From: Amorphophallus konjac
Lineage: Eukaryota; Streptophyta; Magnoliopsida; Alismatales; Araceae
Direction of reading: 5' to 3'
Assembly (NCBI GenBank): GCA_022559845.1
Contig: JAHNEJ010000126.1
Location: 75,001-139,000, forward strand
DNA: 64,000 nucleotides
Every line of letters starts with the position of its first letter. The first letter of the stretch is position 1. The notes beneath the pieces were generated by a model. It did not search any database. It had not been told where the DNA came from and saw only the letters and a list, made by a program, of their open reading frames with translations. A program made the translations under genes and the position numbers. Shown piece after piece: positions 11,898 through 24,049 of this stretch.

Positions 11898-11912
11898 TGG
11901 TATCAGAGCGGT
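11898..11912 (+). other. primer binding site of element 2 (tRNA-iMet type)
   Basis: TGGTATCAGAGCGGT begins two bases after the LTR end CGTCACA and fits initiator tRNA-Met priming. Confidence 0.88.
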
Positions 11913-12902
11913 GTTCTGACATGTTCGGAGTTCTTTTCTGAGCTATCAGAGCCGTTGTTGTGTGAAGTACATGGGGATCTCAGATATGCAGTTACCAGAG
12001 TCGTTAAAGTCCAGTACAGTCCTCAGCTGGCTTGGGTTTGGTGATTCCTTATCGCTTGGTTTTCGTGTATTGTCTTGTGTGTGCTGTTCTAGCACTGTGC
12101 GCGGTGGTTTTGCTCTCGTCAGGGTGTGACGAGGTGCCTCTTTACCGTTGTGATGTTTGTCTCGATCATGTCATACTTGGCAGTGTTCGTCGGAAGGCTT
12201 GAATCTGCGGTACGTTGTTCGAGGGTTTTCTTGTAAGTTGTTCATGTTGTTGTTGACCTTTGGCCTTGGTCTGATGACCGTACACGTTCTCACGTTGTTT
12301 TGGTCATCCCGGCTTGAGTCTGTTCAGCTCCTGATGTGTTTCGTTTTGGTTGAAGTGCTTGATTAGATTTCGTGATTAAGAAGTTGCTCCGGCAAGCTAG
12401 GATTTTCCCTTCCTGGTGAGCTTTCGTTGTTGAGCTTGATGCTTCTCATCCCGTCTGGTGGAGTCTTTTCGAGGTTGGCCTTGGAATTGCTATCTTAGTG
12501 ATGCTTTTGTCCTGTGTCTACTTAAGTGTGAGCAACTTTATTCTGAGCCTGATCTGCTTCTTGCTGTACGGTTGCTTGGCTTTGGACCTAGCCCTTGTGT
12601 CGAGAGCTGTCGCGTGCCGTGTTCTGTCGTGCCGTGTCTAGCTACCGATGTATTGTGAGGGCTCATTTATCGTTTTAGGACGTGGAGGTAAGCTGAGATT
12701 AGCATTTTTCCTTGTGCCTTGTTCTGAAGCTGCTGCTCTTCTCCTGTTGCACTTAGGCTCTTGTGATCGGTTATTCGCTGGGTCGGTACTCATGGTATGT
12801 TAATTGCGATCTCCATAGATTACAATGGCGCCTGGTGTGTGCTGAGATGCGATTGCCGAGGTTGTTCTGTTGCCTATGTGCGTTCCTTGTGTGCTAACAA
12901 TA
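11913..12902 (+). other. remaining internal sequence of element 2, no gene seen
   Basis: About 1 kb follows the primer binding site with no recognisable gag domain. The open frames are short and unsupported. At 12903 it abuts the cut 3' LTR of element 3. Confidence 0.6.
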
Positions 12903-13255
12903 GGATTTTTATATAAAAACTCTTTAAAAGCTAACAATAACAAGGTCTTTAAGAATCAATTCACTTTATCTTATTTTTGACCTATCAAACGTCAAAATTT
13001 GAAAAAGTTTTTAATATGAAACTGGTAGATCTTTGAATTCTCTATCCAACGGGTCTAATATTGATCCTATTCTGACATTCCTATGAGAAGTTATATATTA
13101 TTAAGGTGAGATAGCTATTTAATTTACTTAATAAAGTTCGTTAAACAATACTGTTCAAGGTATGGGGCTTTGGTTAAAAGAACCTAAAATTTATATTGGC
13201 TCAAAATATAAAATATTTAATTATCTTTAGATTTCGGACGGACTTGGGTGTTACA
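12903..13255 (-). repeat. 3' LTR remnant of element 3
   Basis: It starts TGTAACACCC at 13255 and matches 20181-20533 over about 350 bp. Homology ends abruptly at 12903 inside a run ending TATATAAAA, where sequence of element 2 begins. Confidence 0.88.
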
Positions 13256-13270
13256 AATCTCTCCCCCTTA
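13256..13270 (-). other. polypurine tract of element 3
   Basis: The minus strand reads AAGGGGGAGAGATT immediately before the LTR start. This is the plus-strand primer of reverse transcription. Confidence 0.85.
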
Positions 13271-13284
13271 AATAAATTTCATCC

Positions 13285-15083
13285 TCGAAATTTAAAAAAA
13301 TGTACTCAATACGTACCGAATAGCTGTGGATATTTCTTCCTCATATCATCTTCCATCTCCCAAGTGGCTTCTTCTATTGAGGTACTTTTTCACAATACCT
13401 TCACCAATAGAATTATCTTTGTTCGCAGCACTTGTTCTTTTCGATCGAGAATGGGAACTGGTTTCTCCTCATATGTAAGATCTGGCTGAATTTCTAACTG
13501 CTCATGATCTATAATGTGCGATGAGTCTGGCATGTATTTTCTTAACATAGACACATGGAATACATCATGAACTCTTGACAATGGTGGTGGTAAAGCCAGC
13601 TGATATGCCACATCACCAATCCTTCTTAAGATTTCAAATGGTCCAACATACCTTGGAGTGAGCTTACCTTTCTTGCCAAATCTCATTATCCTCTAGTAGG
13701 CGAAACTTTCAAAAATACGTGATCCCCGATAGCAAATTGTAGATCTCTCCTTCTTTGATCAGCATAACTTTTCTGCCTACTTTGAGCTGTAAGTAACATT
13801 TTTCTAATCAACTCAACATTTTCTACACAATCCTATACAATCTGTGGCCCAATCAATTTTCGCTCACCAACCTCATCCCAACAAATAGGTGACCTACATG
13901 GTCTACCATATAATGCTTCATATGGTGCCATTCCTATGCTTGCATGATGGCTGTTGTTATATGTAAACTTAATTAACTGCAAATGTTCATCCCAACTGCC
14001 TTTCCAGTCTAAATTACACGCTCTCAACGTATCTTCTAGTGTTTGAATGGTTCTCTCTGATTGTCCATCTGTTTGAGGGTGAAAAGCTGAGCTAAATTTC
14101 AATTGTGTACCCAATGTTATCTGTAAACTCCTCCAAAATCTTACTGTAAACCTTACATCCATATCTGAAATAATAGACACAGACACACCATGAAGTCTCA
14201 CAATCTCTCTAATATATAAATTGGCTAAATCCTCTAATGATTGTGTCTTTGTGATTGCCAGAAAATGGGCTGACTTAGTAAGTCTGTCAACAATTACCTA
14301 AATGGAATCATGTTTTCTCCTAGTCATTGGTAATCACATCACAAAATCCATAGTGATATGCTCCCATTTTCACAGTAGTATTTCCATCAATTGTAATGGT
14401 CCCGCTGGCCTTTGATGCTCCGCCTTTACTTGTTGACAAGTAAGACATTTGCTGACAAAGTGTGCTATATCTTTCTTCATGCCAATCCACCAAAACTATC
14501 TTTTCATGTTTTTGTACATTTTTGTACTGCCTGGGTGAATAGAATATCGAGATTTATGTGCCTCAGTCAAGAGATCTTTATTTATTTCTTCATTCTGAGG
14601 TACACACAATCTTCCCTGAAACCTGATTGCCCCGTCTGCACTTTGAGTAAATCTCGGTGTGCCAATCAATTTTTGTAACTGCTGATCATTCAGTTGTGCT
14701 TGCACAATTCGCTCAACCATTACAAACTGAATAGTTAGTTGGGCTAGAATTAAGTTTCTCCCTTTGCATATCGGAGAATACTCCACTACATCAGATGTCA
14801 TTCTCCAAGTTTGGCGCAACTGGATTGCCATTAGCCTCTTCCTGCTGAGTGCATCTGCTACCACATTTACTTTTCCTGGGTGGTAATTCAAGGTGAAGTC
14901 ATAATCCTTCAAAAATTCGATCCACCTTCTCTGTCTTAAATTTAATTCTTTCTGAGATAAAATATATCTTAAACTCTGATGGTCTGTAAATACTTCAAAC
15001 TGCTCACCATACAAATAATGCCGCCAAATTTTTAGAGCATGTACCACCGCCGCTAACTCCAAATCATGTGTTGGATAATTCAC
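13285..15083 (-). pseudogene. RNase H, integrase and chromodomain of element 3 (broken)
   Basis: The segment 15083-14496 carries RNase H ([28 protein letters not shown]) and runs into the integrase zinc region. The catalytic core is at about 14201-13833 (ISDMD, then [16 protein letters not shown]), in the same frame but separated by stops. The C-terminal part (13686-13390) has [23 protein letters not shown] and the start of a chromodomain ([10 protein letters not shown]). The chromodomain end, TSIEEATWEMEDD, follows in another frame before the polypurine tract. Enzymatically dead by inspection. Confidence 0.85.
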
Positions 15084-15407
15084 CTCATGATTATTTAGTT
15101 GTCTAGATGCATAAGCTACTACTTTGCCATTCTACATTAGGACACATCCTAATCCTTTTCTAGAGGCATCTGTATATATCACAAATCCTCCTGACCTACA
15201 AGGTAAAGTAAGCACTGGGGCTATAGTTAACCTTATTTTTAATTCTTGAAAGTTCAATTCACATTTATCTTACCATTCAAAAGGAACTCCTTTCCTAGTC
15301 AATTTGGTCATAGGAGCTGCAATAGAAGAAAAACCTTCAATAAACCGGCGATAGTAACCCGCAAGATCCAAAAAGCTCCTAATCTCACTGACATTCTTCG
15401 GCCTTTC

Positions 15408-16859
15408 TCAATGCAAAACTGCCTCAACCTTAGCTGGATCAACAGACACTCCATCTCTAGAAATGATATGCCCTAAAAATTGAACACGGTCTAAGCAAAA
15501 TTCGCATTTACTGAATTTTGCATATAGTTGATGTTTCCTTAAAGTTTCCAACATAACCCTCAAATGTTCTTGATGGGTTTTAACAGTAGGAGAATAGATT
15601 AACACATCATCGATAAACACCACTACAAATGTATCCAGATATTGTTGAAAAACTATGTTCATCAAATCCATAAATACTGCTGGTGCATTAGTTAACCCAA
15701 ATGGCATAACCAAAAATTCATAATGCCCATATCGTGTTCTGAAAGTAATTTTTGAAATATCTTCTTCCCTTATCCTTAATTGGTGGTATCCAGATCTGAG
15801 ATCAATCTTTGAAAATACTGTCGCAGCTCGTAGCTGATCAAATAAATCATCAATTCTTGACAAATGGTACTTATTCTTAATGGTCACTTGATTCGATTTT
15901 CTATAGTCAATGCATAATCTAAGTGACCAATCTTTCTTTCTAACAAACAGAACAGGAGCACCCCAAGGTGACACATTTGGTCGAATAAACCCCTTCTCTA
16001 GTAGTTCTTGCAATTGTTTCTTCAACTCTGTCAATTCAGCTGGTGCCATTCTGTAGGGAGGGATGGAAATGGGTAAAGTATCCGGTGAGAGTTCAATAGT
16101 GAACTCCACCTCTCGGTGTGGTGGCAAACCTAGAAGTTCATCAGGAAACACATCTGGAAATTCCCTGACAACATCAATATCTGAGGTGATTTTCTTATTT
16201 TCATTAGAAGGAATAGCCACTATGCTAGCCAAATAACTTTCACATCCACTTCTAAGTAATTTCAAAGCTTTAAGTGTTGAAACTAGTGTTTTACTAGAAC
16301 GGTGCATTGGACATTGATAGTGAAATGTCTGCTCCCCAGGTTTTTGAAAAATTACTTTCTTTCCATGACAATCTAGAAGGGCAAAATTTGTATCTAACCA
16401 ATCCATTCCCAAGATGACATCAAAATCAATCATTTCCAGCAGATACGCACATGCTGGCATAATCCTCCCCTGAATCACCACATCAATGATAGGAATAATA
16501 GAAGTCGTTCTAGCTATCTCCCCAGTTGGTGTGTTAATGGACATCTCATCAGTGTTTACAATTTGTTTGTCTTTCAATAATTCAGCAAATCTCAGAGAAA
16601 TAAAGGAATGTGTAGCACCCGGATCAAATAAAACTTTTGCATGTATATCATCGATAAGAAGAATACCTTCAGCTACTGTATTGGCATCTCGGGTATCTTC
16701 CCTTGTTAGTGCATATACTCTGGCTTGAACTCTCCGCTGCTGTTGTGGTTGCTGATCTTGTCTTGGCCTTGTGGGACAATCCCTTATCATATGCCATGTC
16801 TGACCACATGAAAAATATTTACCTGCAGCCTGCCAACATTCATTACCTCTATGCTGCAT
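15408..16859 (-). pseudogene. zinc knuckle, aspartic protease and reverse transcriptase of element 3
   Basis: The 483-residue segment starts inside a degraded zinc knuckle ([12 protein letters not shown]; the first Cys and the Gly before His are lost). An aspartic protease follows with [12 protein letters not shown] and [11 protein letters not shown] is at about residues 270-483, with [41 protein letters not shown] and an intact FIDDVLIYS catalytic motif. The stop near 15408 separates it from RNase H in the same frame. Confidence 0.9.
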
Positions 16860-16988
16860 CCCGCACTATTGACAAGCTGGCATATTATCTCTCCTAACTG
16901 GTCGAACTCTCTCTAGAAAAGTCATCTTTGGCTTCTTATATTTCCTCACAATTGAACCAAGATTACCCCTTTTTGCATTATCCCTTTG

Positions 16989-17806
16989 TCATTCTATTAA
17001 GAATTCCTCATATTCAGTTTTTGCAATAAAAGCAGTCCTTAAAGCTGCCGCTATAGTCTGAGGCTCAAGGATTGCAACTCTACTTCTAATGTTACTTCTC
17101 AAACCTCTAACAAATTTCTTCACCCTTCTAAGCTCATCTGAACAAATATGAGGGGCATACTTTTCTAATTCCGTAAATTTTGCTTCATAATCAGCAACTG
17201 ACATACCTCCTTGAGTCAAATTTAAAAATTCTACTTCTTTCCTGTCCTTCACATGCTGAGGTAAAAATTTTGCATGAAACACATCAAGAAATTCATTCCA
17301 ACCAATCTCCGTCTCTCTATTTCTGAAAGTGGTTCTAAGTGCAGACCTCCACCACTCGTCCGCACGGTCCTTCAACATAAATGTAGCTAATATCACCTTA
17401 TCCTGCTCTGCACATCTAATGGCCGTGAAAATCTTCTCAATTTCTCTCACCTAGTTTTCCATAATCTCCGGATGACTATCCCCCTTAAAAGAAGGAGGAC
17501 TCATATGTCTGAATTTCTCCATCAGGATAGCGCCTGCTGCCCTATTCGGTTATTCTTGCACACGGGTTTGTATTTGGGCTTGCATCATTGCATGAGTTTG
17601 GGCCTGTAATTGCATAGTCTGCACTAACCCTTGAAAAGCTTGTGTGGACCCTCCTAAATCTGGCAACCCTGAATAGGTAACGCACCTTGCCCACCGGGAG
17701 CAAGTTCGCCATGAATTGTTTCCCCGACAACTCCTTGTGATGTCCCATTTGAGGACGCAAACTCCTCGGGAGAAGTATTAACCTCAACCCTATCACTCCC
17801 TGCCAT
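16989..17806 (-). pseudogene. gag of element 3 (frameshift and stops)
   Basis: ATG at 17806 opens an N-terminal Gag segment rich in Ser and Gln. It frameshifts near 17660 and meets stops near 17540. The core Gag domain is clear at 17450-16989: DRADEWWRSA, WNEFLDVFHAKFLP, MSVADYEAKFTELEKYAP and LRRVKKFVRGLRSNIRSRV. It would form the virus-like particle shell in an intact copy. Confidence 0.85.
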
Positions 17807-17937
17807 CTCCTGCGAGGGAGAACTAATCCGAATTAGTATGATTTTAGGTTTGACATCAAATTCTAAAATAAATTCCTACGATCTTCTGGTATGGTATATA
17901 AATTCAGATGGCTGCAAATAATTTCAAGCCTCATAAC

Positions 17938-17952
17938 CTTGCTCTGATACCA
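17938..17952 (-). other. primer binding site of element 3
   Basis: The minus strand reads TGGTATCAGAGCAAG from 17952 downward, again of the initiator tRNA-Met type, just inside the 5' LTR end. Confidence 0.85.
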
Positions 17953-17957
17953 CTCTC

Positions 17958-20533
17958 TATGGCGCCCCCTTCCCGCGATCCCGTATCGTGTCCGGGGACG
18001 TCACAGCGGATGTACGGAAGTGTTGTGGGCTGAGATATTTGCATGGCGCTAAAGGCCAAACCATCACATATTCCAAAAGAAACATAACCAGACCATTTCC
18101 ATAAGATAAACACTCATAATTTACATCGTATACAGAGTACTACACTTCTCTACTCAAAAGTCATATTTACATTCATTATCCAAAGGAAAATTAAATCTAT
18201 TTATTCTACGCAGCAGAATCTGAATCCAAATTAAACTCAGGATCAACTTCCGACCTACTGTCCGAAGGAGTCAAGACGCACACTGGTCAATTTCCTGAAA
18301 TGGTTAGGCAACAGAAATGAGTCCACAGACTCAGTAGACATTAAAACCAATCACATACTTATCATATACTAAACTGTGCAAATCCATGATAAAGCTAATC
18401 ACAATTTCAGTAGATTATACATATACTATGAATGCGAAGGAAATATAATAGAGCAAAGTAATTTTCATATTTATAAACAAATACGTATAACAAATCTTAT
18501 CTGACTTATATATAAATGGCATAATACATATCTTAGCTAAATCAGAGCTTATACAGATGAACTTATTTTCAGATCATATCAAAGTCATATATCAAATATG
18601 AGCTTCATATTATTTGACAGCATATATTGGACAGGCATCCCGTCACTAAAAGCAGTTGCAAACACATACTTAGGCATCCATACGTCGACATAAAGATAAA
18701 TGGTTTAAATGCTGGATCCTGTCGGCCTTGATCAACCATACAGGATCGGGAGTTAATACTCCACCATTCCCCAGATAATTTTCTTATTCTGGGTTCCAGA
18801 TTTTTCAGAAGTCCGATTGTCCTCGAAAATGGGTCTACTCCCGTAGCGGAAGCTAATTACGGTTTGTCGCCCCACACCTCCTTAAAGTGACACAGTCCAT
18901 ATGCTTAATCAAATTTTTATTCTTATTATGATGCTTATTACATAGTCGTCTCAATACTTAAAACTTGTCATTGAACCTTACAAAATAACTGGATCGTATT
19001 TTAATATCAGAAATTAGATTTTAATTAAAGGGTAGTGGGTCAAATTTATTAACTAAATAAATTACTATTATATAACATTCGAAGAGATTATAGTAGAGAT
19101 AGTAGAGAGAGAAAGTAGAGGGAGAAAGTAGAAAGAGATTAGAGAGAAAAATAATATTTTTACAGAATGGTAACTAAATAAATAACTGATTCTAAACATA
19201 GATCATTAGGTTAAATAAATCAATGACTTAAATCACATTTCAAATAAAATCAAATCAAATAAATGTAAATAATAAATAACATGCACTCGGTTTATCATGC
19301 CTACCTTTAGAGTGGTCTTCCGAATTAGTATCTCGCCCGAGCTCCCGTAAAAGTCTTTGCGTAGGAAAAGATAATTTTCCCGTTCAAGATGCGTAAAGAA
19401 GGGTGAAATTGTCCAAAATAAATTTCAAATCCTCCGTAAAACTTTTTTTTATTAATTATTTATATTATTCTGATGATGTATTATCTTCTCCATTTATTAA
19501 TAAGAGGATGAGAGTGAGAAGAGAGATGAGAGAGAAAGTAGAGAGACAAACTAGAGAGAGAAAGTGGAGAGGGTAGAGAGAAAGTGGGGAGAGAGAGAAA
19601 AACCAGAGAGAGAAAGTAGAGAGAGAAAGTGGAGAGGGTAGAGAGAGAAAGTGGGTAGAGAATAGAGAGTGGAGAGAGAAAACTAGAGAGAGAAACTAGA
19701 GAGAAAGCGGAGAGAGAAATTAGAGAGAGAAAGTGGAGAGCGAGAGTGGAGAGAAAGGTGGAGAGAGAAAGTAGAGAGAGAAAGTAGAGAAAATATAGAG
19801 AGATAGTGTAGAGTGGAGAGAGAAAGTGGAGAGAGAAAATAGAGATAGTAAAAAGAGAGAGAGTAGAGAGAAAAGTAGAGAGAGATTATGGAGAGAGAGA
19901 GAATAGAAAATAAAAATATAAGAAGAGAGAGAGAGTGTGTGTGTGTGAGAGAGAGAGAGTGTGGGAGAGAGGGGTAGAGAGAGAGTGGAGAGTTGGGGGG
20001 AGAAGGTGAGAATGTGGGAGAGGGAGAGGGGGAGGGGTGGTTTATATAGGGGGGAGGGGGAGAGGATAAGAAGATGAGGTGGAGGGAGAGGATAAGGATG
20101 GGGAAGGGATAAGAACGAGGGGGGAGGGATCTCACGTGGATGGGGGAGGATAATGTGTGGTTGTTTTTTTTGTTTTGGTTGGATTTTTATATAAAAGCCC
20201 TTAAAAAGTTAACAATAACAAGGTCTTAAAGAATCAATTCACTTTATCTTATTTTTGACTTATCAAACGTCAAAATTTGAAAAAGTGTTTAACATGAAAC
20301 TGGTAGATCTTTGAATTCTCTATCTAACGGGCCTAATATTGATCCTATTCTGACATTCCTATGAGAAGTTATACATTATTAAGGTGAGATAACTATTTAA
20401 TTTACTTAATAAGGTTCGTTAAACAATACCGTTCAAGGTATGAGACTTTGGTTAAAAGAACCTAAAATTTATATTGGCTCAAAATATAAAATATTTAATT
20501 ATCTTTAGATTTCGGACGGACTCGGGTGTTACA
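17958..20533 (-). repeat. 5' LTR of element 3 (about 2.57 kb)
   Basis: It starts TGTAACACCC at 20533. Its exact inner end lies within a few bases of 17958, before the primer binding site. It contains a long purine-rich tract at 19497-20040. It abuts element 2 LTR sequence directly at 20534. Confidence 0.82.
19497..20040. repeat. GAGAGAAAGTAGA purine-rich tract
   Basis: Degenerate GAGAGAGAAAGTAGAG repeats run for more than 500 bp inside the 5' LTR of element 3. The opposite-strand open frame of Ser, Leu and Pro across it is compositional. Confidence 0.9.
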
Positions 20534-23500
20534 GTTTCGACTATTTTTACGTATTTTTCTGAATTAGGGCATTTTCGACGCATTTTACGTAATTTCAGAA
20601 ATTAGATAAAATTTCTAATTTCTCCTTTTCTAACCCACCCCTCTCTCTCATCTCACTCACGCTCTCACTCTCTCTCTCCCGTTCTCTCTCGTTCTCTCAC
20701 CCTCTCGGCTCCGGCTATGGACGGAGGCGGCCGTGGGCGAGGTGACGACGCTGGGGGGCTGCTGAGGCGCGTGATGGAGCGAGGATCGGTGCGATTTGGG
20801 CGCGATCCCGAACGGTGGATTCAAAGCCGACAGTTCGGTTCGTGATGTGGTTTTCGACGTAGTTTAGTCGCTTCGACGCTCGATTTCTTCGGTGGAGGTA
20901 GGGAGATGGGCCGCCACTTCGTTCCGCACGTTTTCCCTACCCATGCGTGCGATTTGGTGCTTGATCGGGAGAGGTTGGGCCGAATTAGTGAAAATCGTAG
21001 TTTTTGGGGTTTTCAGGGTTCACCAGAAAACGGCAACCATTTGCGGCGTGGTTGGTGTTAAAATGACCGCTGGGATGTCTGGATCCCACTCACGTCAGTT
21101 TCGTGTCGATCGGTTGTCATTCGGGGCCGGTAGGAGTCCGAGAACCCCGGTGACCCGTTTTGGGTCGATTCGTCAGAATCACCATGTTCTTGCGTTTTAG
21201 CGCGTGCATGTGGGCTCTTTAGCCTCCAGACGTTGTTTTTCATCGTTTAGCTTTGTATCCTCTGCGCTTCGGCGTGCATGGGGCGTGGAACGGGCCGATT
21301 CGGCGTTTCCACTATTTTCCCGTCGTGGCCGGTGTAGCGGTCGTTTCAGAGACCGTCACAGTCTCTGACGGCCCTACGATAGACCGCCACAGGCTCTGGG
21401 CGTTTCAGTTTTTTGTGGGAGTGTGACGGTCCATCATTGGTGCGTGACAGCCCTCTGATGCATCCAGGTAGATGCGTCACAGCCATTTCGTTTTCTTGAG
21501 GTTCTGGTCAGCCGGTTGCCCTGACGGCCTAGTCCTCATGCGTCACAGCCCTGTAACGCGCCTTCCTTGGGCTGTTACATGCTGTTTGACCGCGTCAGTC
21601 AGTTCGTGTAGCGGTCGTTCCCCTGTGCGTGACAGCCTTGTAACGCGCCTGTCCTAGGCCGTTACACGCTGTTTGGCCGAGTTGGGTGGCTGTGTCGGTT
21701 GGCGCTAACGGCCTTGCCCCCATGCGCCAGGGTGCTGTAACGCGTCCCTGCTGGACCGTTACCTACTGTTCGACCAGTTTTTAAGCTTGGGCATGTTGGC
21801 TCTGGCGCACCGGTTCTGTTGCATCAGGCTTGTGTAACGCGCATGTGGTGGTGCGTTACAGCCCTGTTGTGGTCGTGATGGCCGTTGGGTGGTTCGGTGT
21901 TCGCCCGTGTGTTGGGCAGTCGTAGGTTTGTGTTCTAGGGCTTTGTTTGTGTGGCAGTGGTCTTCTGGATCGGCCAGGATAGGTGACTGGGTGCGGTCTT
22001 TTCCCTGACTGCGACAGTTCCCTAACGACGCAATCTAGAACTGCCAATGCCCTTGCCTCTGGTTGTATGGCGGCTGTTCCTTGATTGCTGGGTCTGCCCA
22101 ACGGTTGAATGACAGTCCGTTTGGCCAGAGTGTTGTTATTGCCGTTTCGGTTTCTGCTTGTCTTGGCTTGATCTCGTGGTTTGCCCGTGACCCGTGGGTG
22201 TCTGTTGACGTCCTATGAGGGCAGTAACCATGATGGGACAGCCAGGAGTGCTTGTGCATGCCGTGTGTGTGTCGATGTTGTCTAGCTCCGGTCAACCGGG
22301 GGTTACCCAGGGGTTGACAGGTGGCTTTGTGTGTCTCGGCTGTTCTGTCCAGCCCGAGACATTGGTTCTGGATGCCTCGAGGTGTCATCTTACCTCGGTC
22401 CGTGTGTCCAGGCGTGCTGAGGGTTCTTGGTGTTCCCTCAGGTATCCGTGCGTCATTTTCTTGCGGAGTGTGTTGTTTTCCCTGGCTTAGGAGTTAGACC
22501 GATTGGCGGCTTGTTCCGCTGTTCGTGACGATCTGGCCTTTGAGTCGTCCGACTCAAGGATCGTTGCGCTGGTAGGCCTAGTTGCCTTGTCCTGAGTCAA
22601 TCGGCAGTTGTCTGTACTGCCATTGGTGCTTGGAAGTACGGGTGACAGTGTCTGTTTAACATGTCTGTACTTCGGCACTTCTGTTTTGGGTCTCTGTGTT
22701 CGTGAGCCTCCACTTTCTGTTACCCTCGACTTTCAGTTGTCGACCCACCTCAGGAGTGGTGGGAGGGGTGTTCCCGTTAAACGGTTCCTAAGCTAGTTCC
22801 GTGGGCTCCCGGCTCGGTTACCGTAGCGTCCTACGGGGGGAGAATACTAGCTAGAGGCCTGACTTAGGCAAGAGCCAGTGTGTGCACACGTGGTTAGGGG
22901 CTTGTGGACGAGGCGCCGACGGGCGTTCCCCTGACTAGTTACTCGAATTCGACTGCTGTTCTGGTTTGGGTCCGATCAGCGTGTACTGGAGTCTCCGCAT
23001 GTTTGGTTAGGCGTTGTTAGACTCGGTACGTGGAGCGCAGCATAAGACATCAGTGGACGCAACTGGCTATGGAGAGGCACTCCCGTCACATGACACGTGA
23101 CTCTCGGTGTTTCTGTGCATCGCGACCTTCCCGGGTTAGCCTTTCTGTGGCTGTACTCGAGGTTGGTGTTCTGTCGCCTCCGCGACGTTCAGGTCGTGTG
23201 TGGGGCAGTGTGCACGACGTTCTAGTCGTGTCGTGCTGCCGGTTGTGGGTCTAGGTTTTCCTAGGCTTTCTTGTTGTCCTTGCGGGTCTTCGCTTTAGGC
23301 CTGGTGTTTTGTCGGTAAATTGGCAACTCCTGACCGTGTCAGCTCTGAGTCGCCTTCCTGCTGTTGCTTGGAGTAGTTTGAGGTGCCGATGTTAGTTCGG
23401 TAGCCGTTGTTTGGCACAGGCTCCCTCCCCCTCTTCCTTAGCTTGCTCCCTACTCATGCTACCCGTCTATTCCTTTACTGCATTCTAGTGTAGACTTGCA

Positions 23501-24044
23501 GCTTTCTAGTGTAGCCTTCCTGCTTGCTACTGTTGTTGTTTACCTGCTGTTTTAGCGTGTTATCGTGCGTTTTTCAGTGGGGATCCGCGTGACCCCTACT
23601 GAGCCAGTGACACGAGGCTCACCCCTGCTTTTCAGGTGGGGTGGCGTTGCTCGTTTTGCTTCCGTGTGGTTCCTGGTGCGCGTGCTCGTAGCGTGTGGTT
23701 GTGGTAAGCTGGTACCTTCGTCGGACTTCCCCCGACTTCTCGGTACGTCTTTTCTTCCTGTCGACTGTATTGCTGGACTGCTATCTTTAGCTTGGGACTT
23801 GACTCTTGGTATATAATTGTTAATTGTAATATGTTACTTAAAAAGTAATTTTATTTCTGCTATTTTAGCAACCCACTCTAATGAATTTTAATTACTTACT
23901 GCTATATCTGTCAGTTCAATGTACTACACGACAATCCTTTTTCCCTTCGGAGCTTTACCGCTCTTGGGAGGCCTCGCGGGTTCCAAGTGGTATCTGGCGT
24001 ATGCGATTATCTTATCGGGTATATCTGGTATCCGGGTCATCACA
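20534..24044 (+). repeat. 3' LTR of element 2, lacking its first 229 bp
   Basis: GTTTCGACTATTTTT at 20534 aligns with 8360 of the 5' LTR. The match continues to the LTR end (GTCATCACA, 24044) with scattered substitutions and small indels. Confidence 0.9.
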
Positions 24045-24049
24045 ATTCG
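24045..24049. repeat. target site duplication ATTCG, right copy
   Basis: Matches 8126-8130 and directly follows the LTR end. Confidence 0.85.

Larger units (their letters stand above)
12903..20533 (-). mobile_element. Tekay/Del-like chromovirus (element 3) nested in element 2, 3' LTR truncated
   Basis: On the minus strand the 5' LTR starts TGTAACACCC at 20533. A primer binding site, gag, protease, RT, RNase H, integrase and chromodomain follow, then a polypurine tract and the same LTR start TGTAACACCC at 13255. LTR homology stops at about 12903 after 353 bp, against about 2.57 kb for the 5' LTR. The coding frame is largely collinear (17450, 16859, 15083 and 14201 are in one frame) but interrupted by stops. 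The chromodomain end and tRNA-Met primer fit the Tekay/Del clade. Confidence 0.9.
8131..24044 (+). mobile_element. long-LTR Ty3/gypsy-type element (element 2), gutted by an inner element
   Basis: The element starts TGTAATGCCCC at 8131 and ends TCATCACA at 24044, between ATTCG duplications. The blocks 8360-11895 and 20534-24044 are near-identical direct repeats, so they are the LTRs. The primer binding site at 11898 gives plus orientation. Only about 1 kb of internal sequence (11896-12902) remains before the minus-strand element 3. After element 3 the 3' LTR resumes 229 bp inside its expected start. No gag or pol of its own survives, so its lineage cannot be read from domains. LTR style and primer type fit a Tekay/Del-like element. 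Confidence 0.85.

Noticed and set aside
8485..12658. Many frames of 60-120 codons
   Set aside because: They lie in the 5' LTR of element 2 or its remnant; the LTR ones recur in the 3' LTR (20892-24069) with stops and changes that do not respect codons.
19683..20135. 150-codon Ser/Leu/Pro-rich frame
   Set aside because: Translation of the GAGAGA tract in the LTR of element 3.
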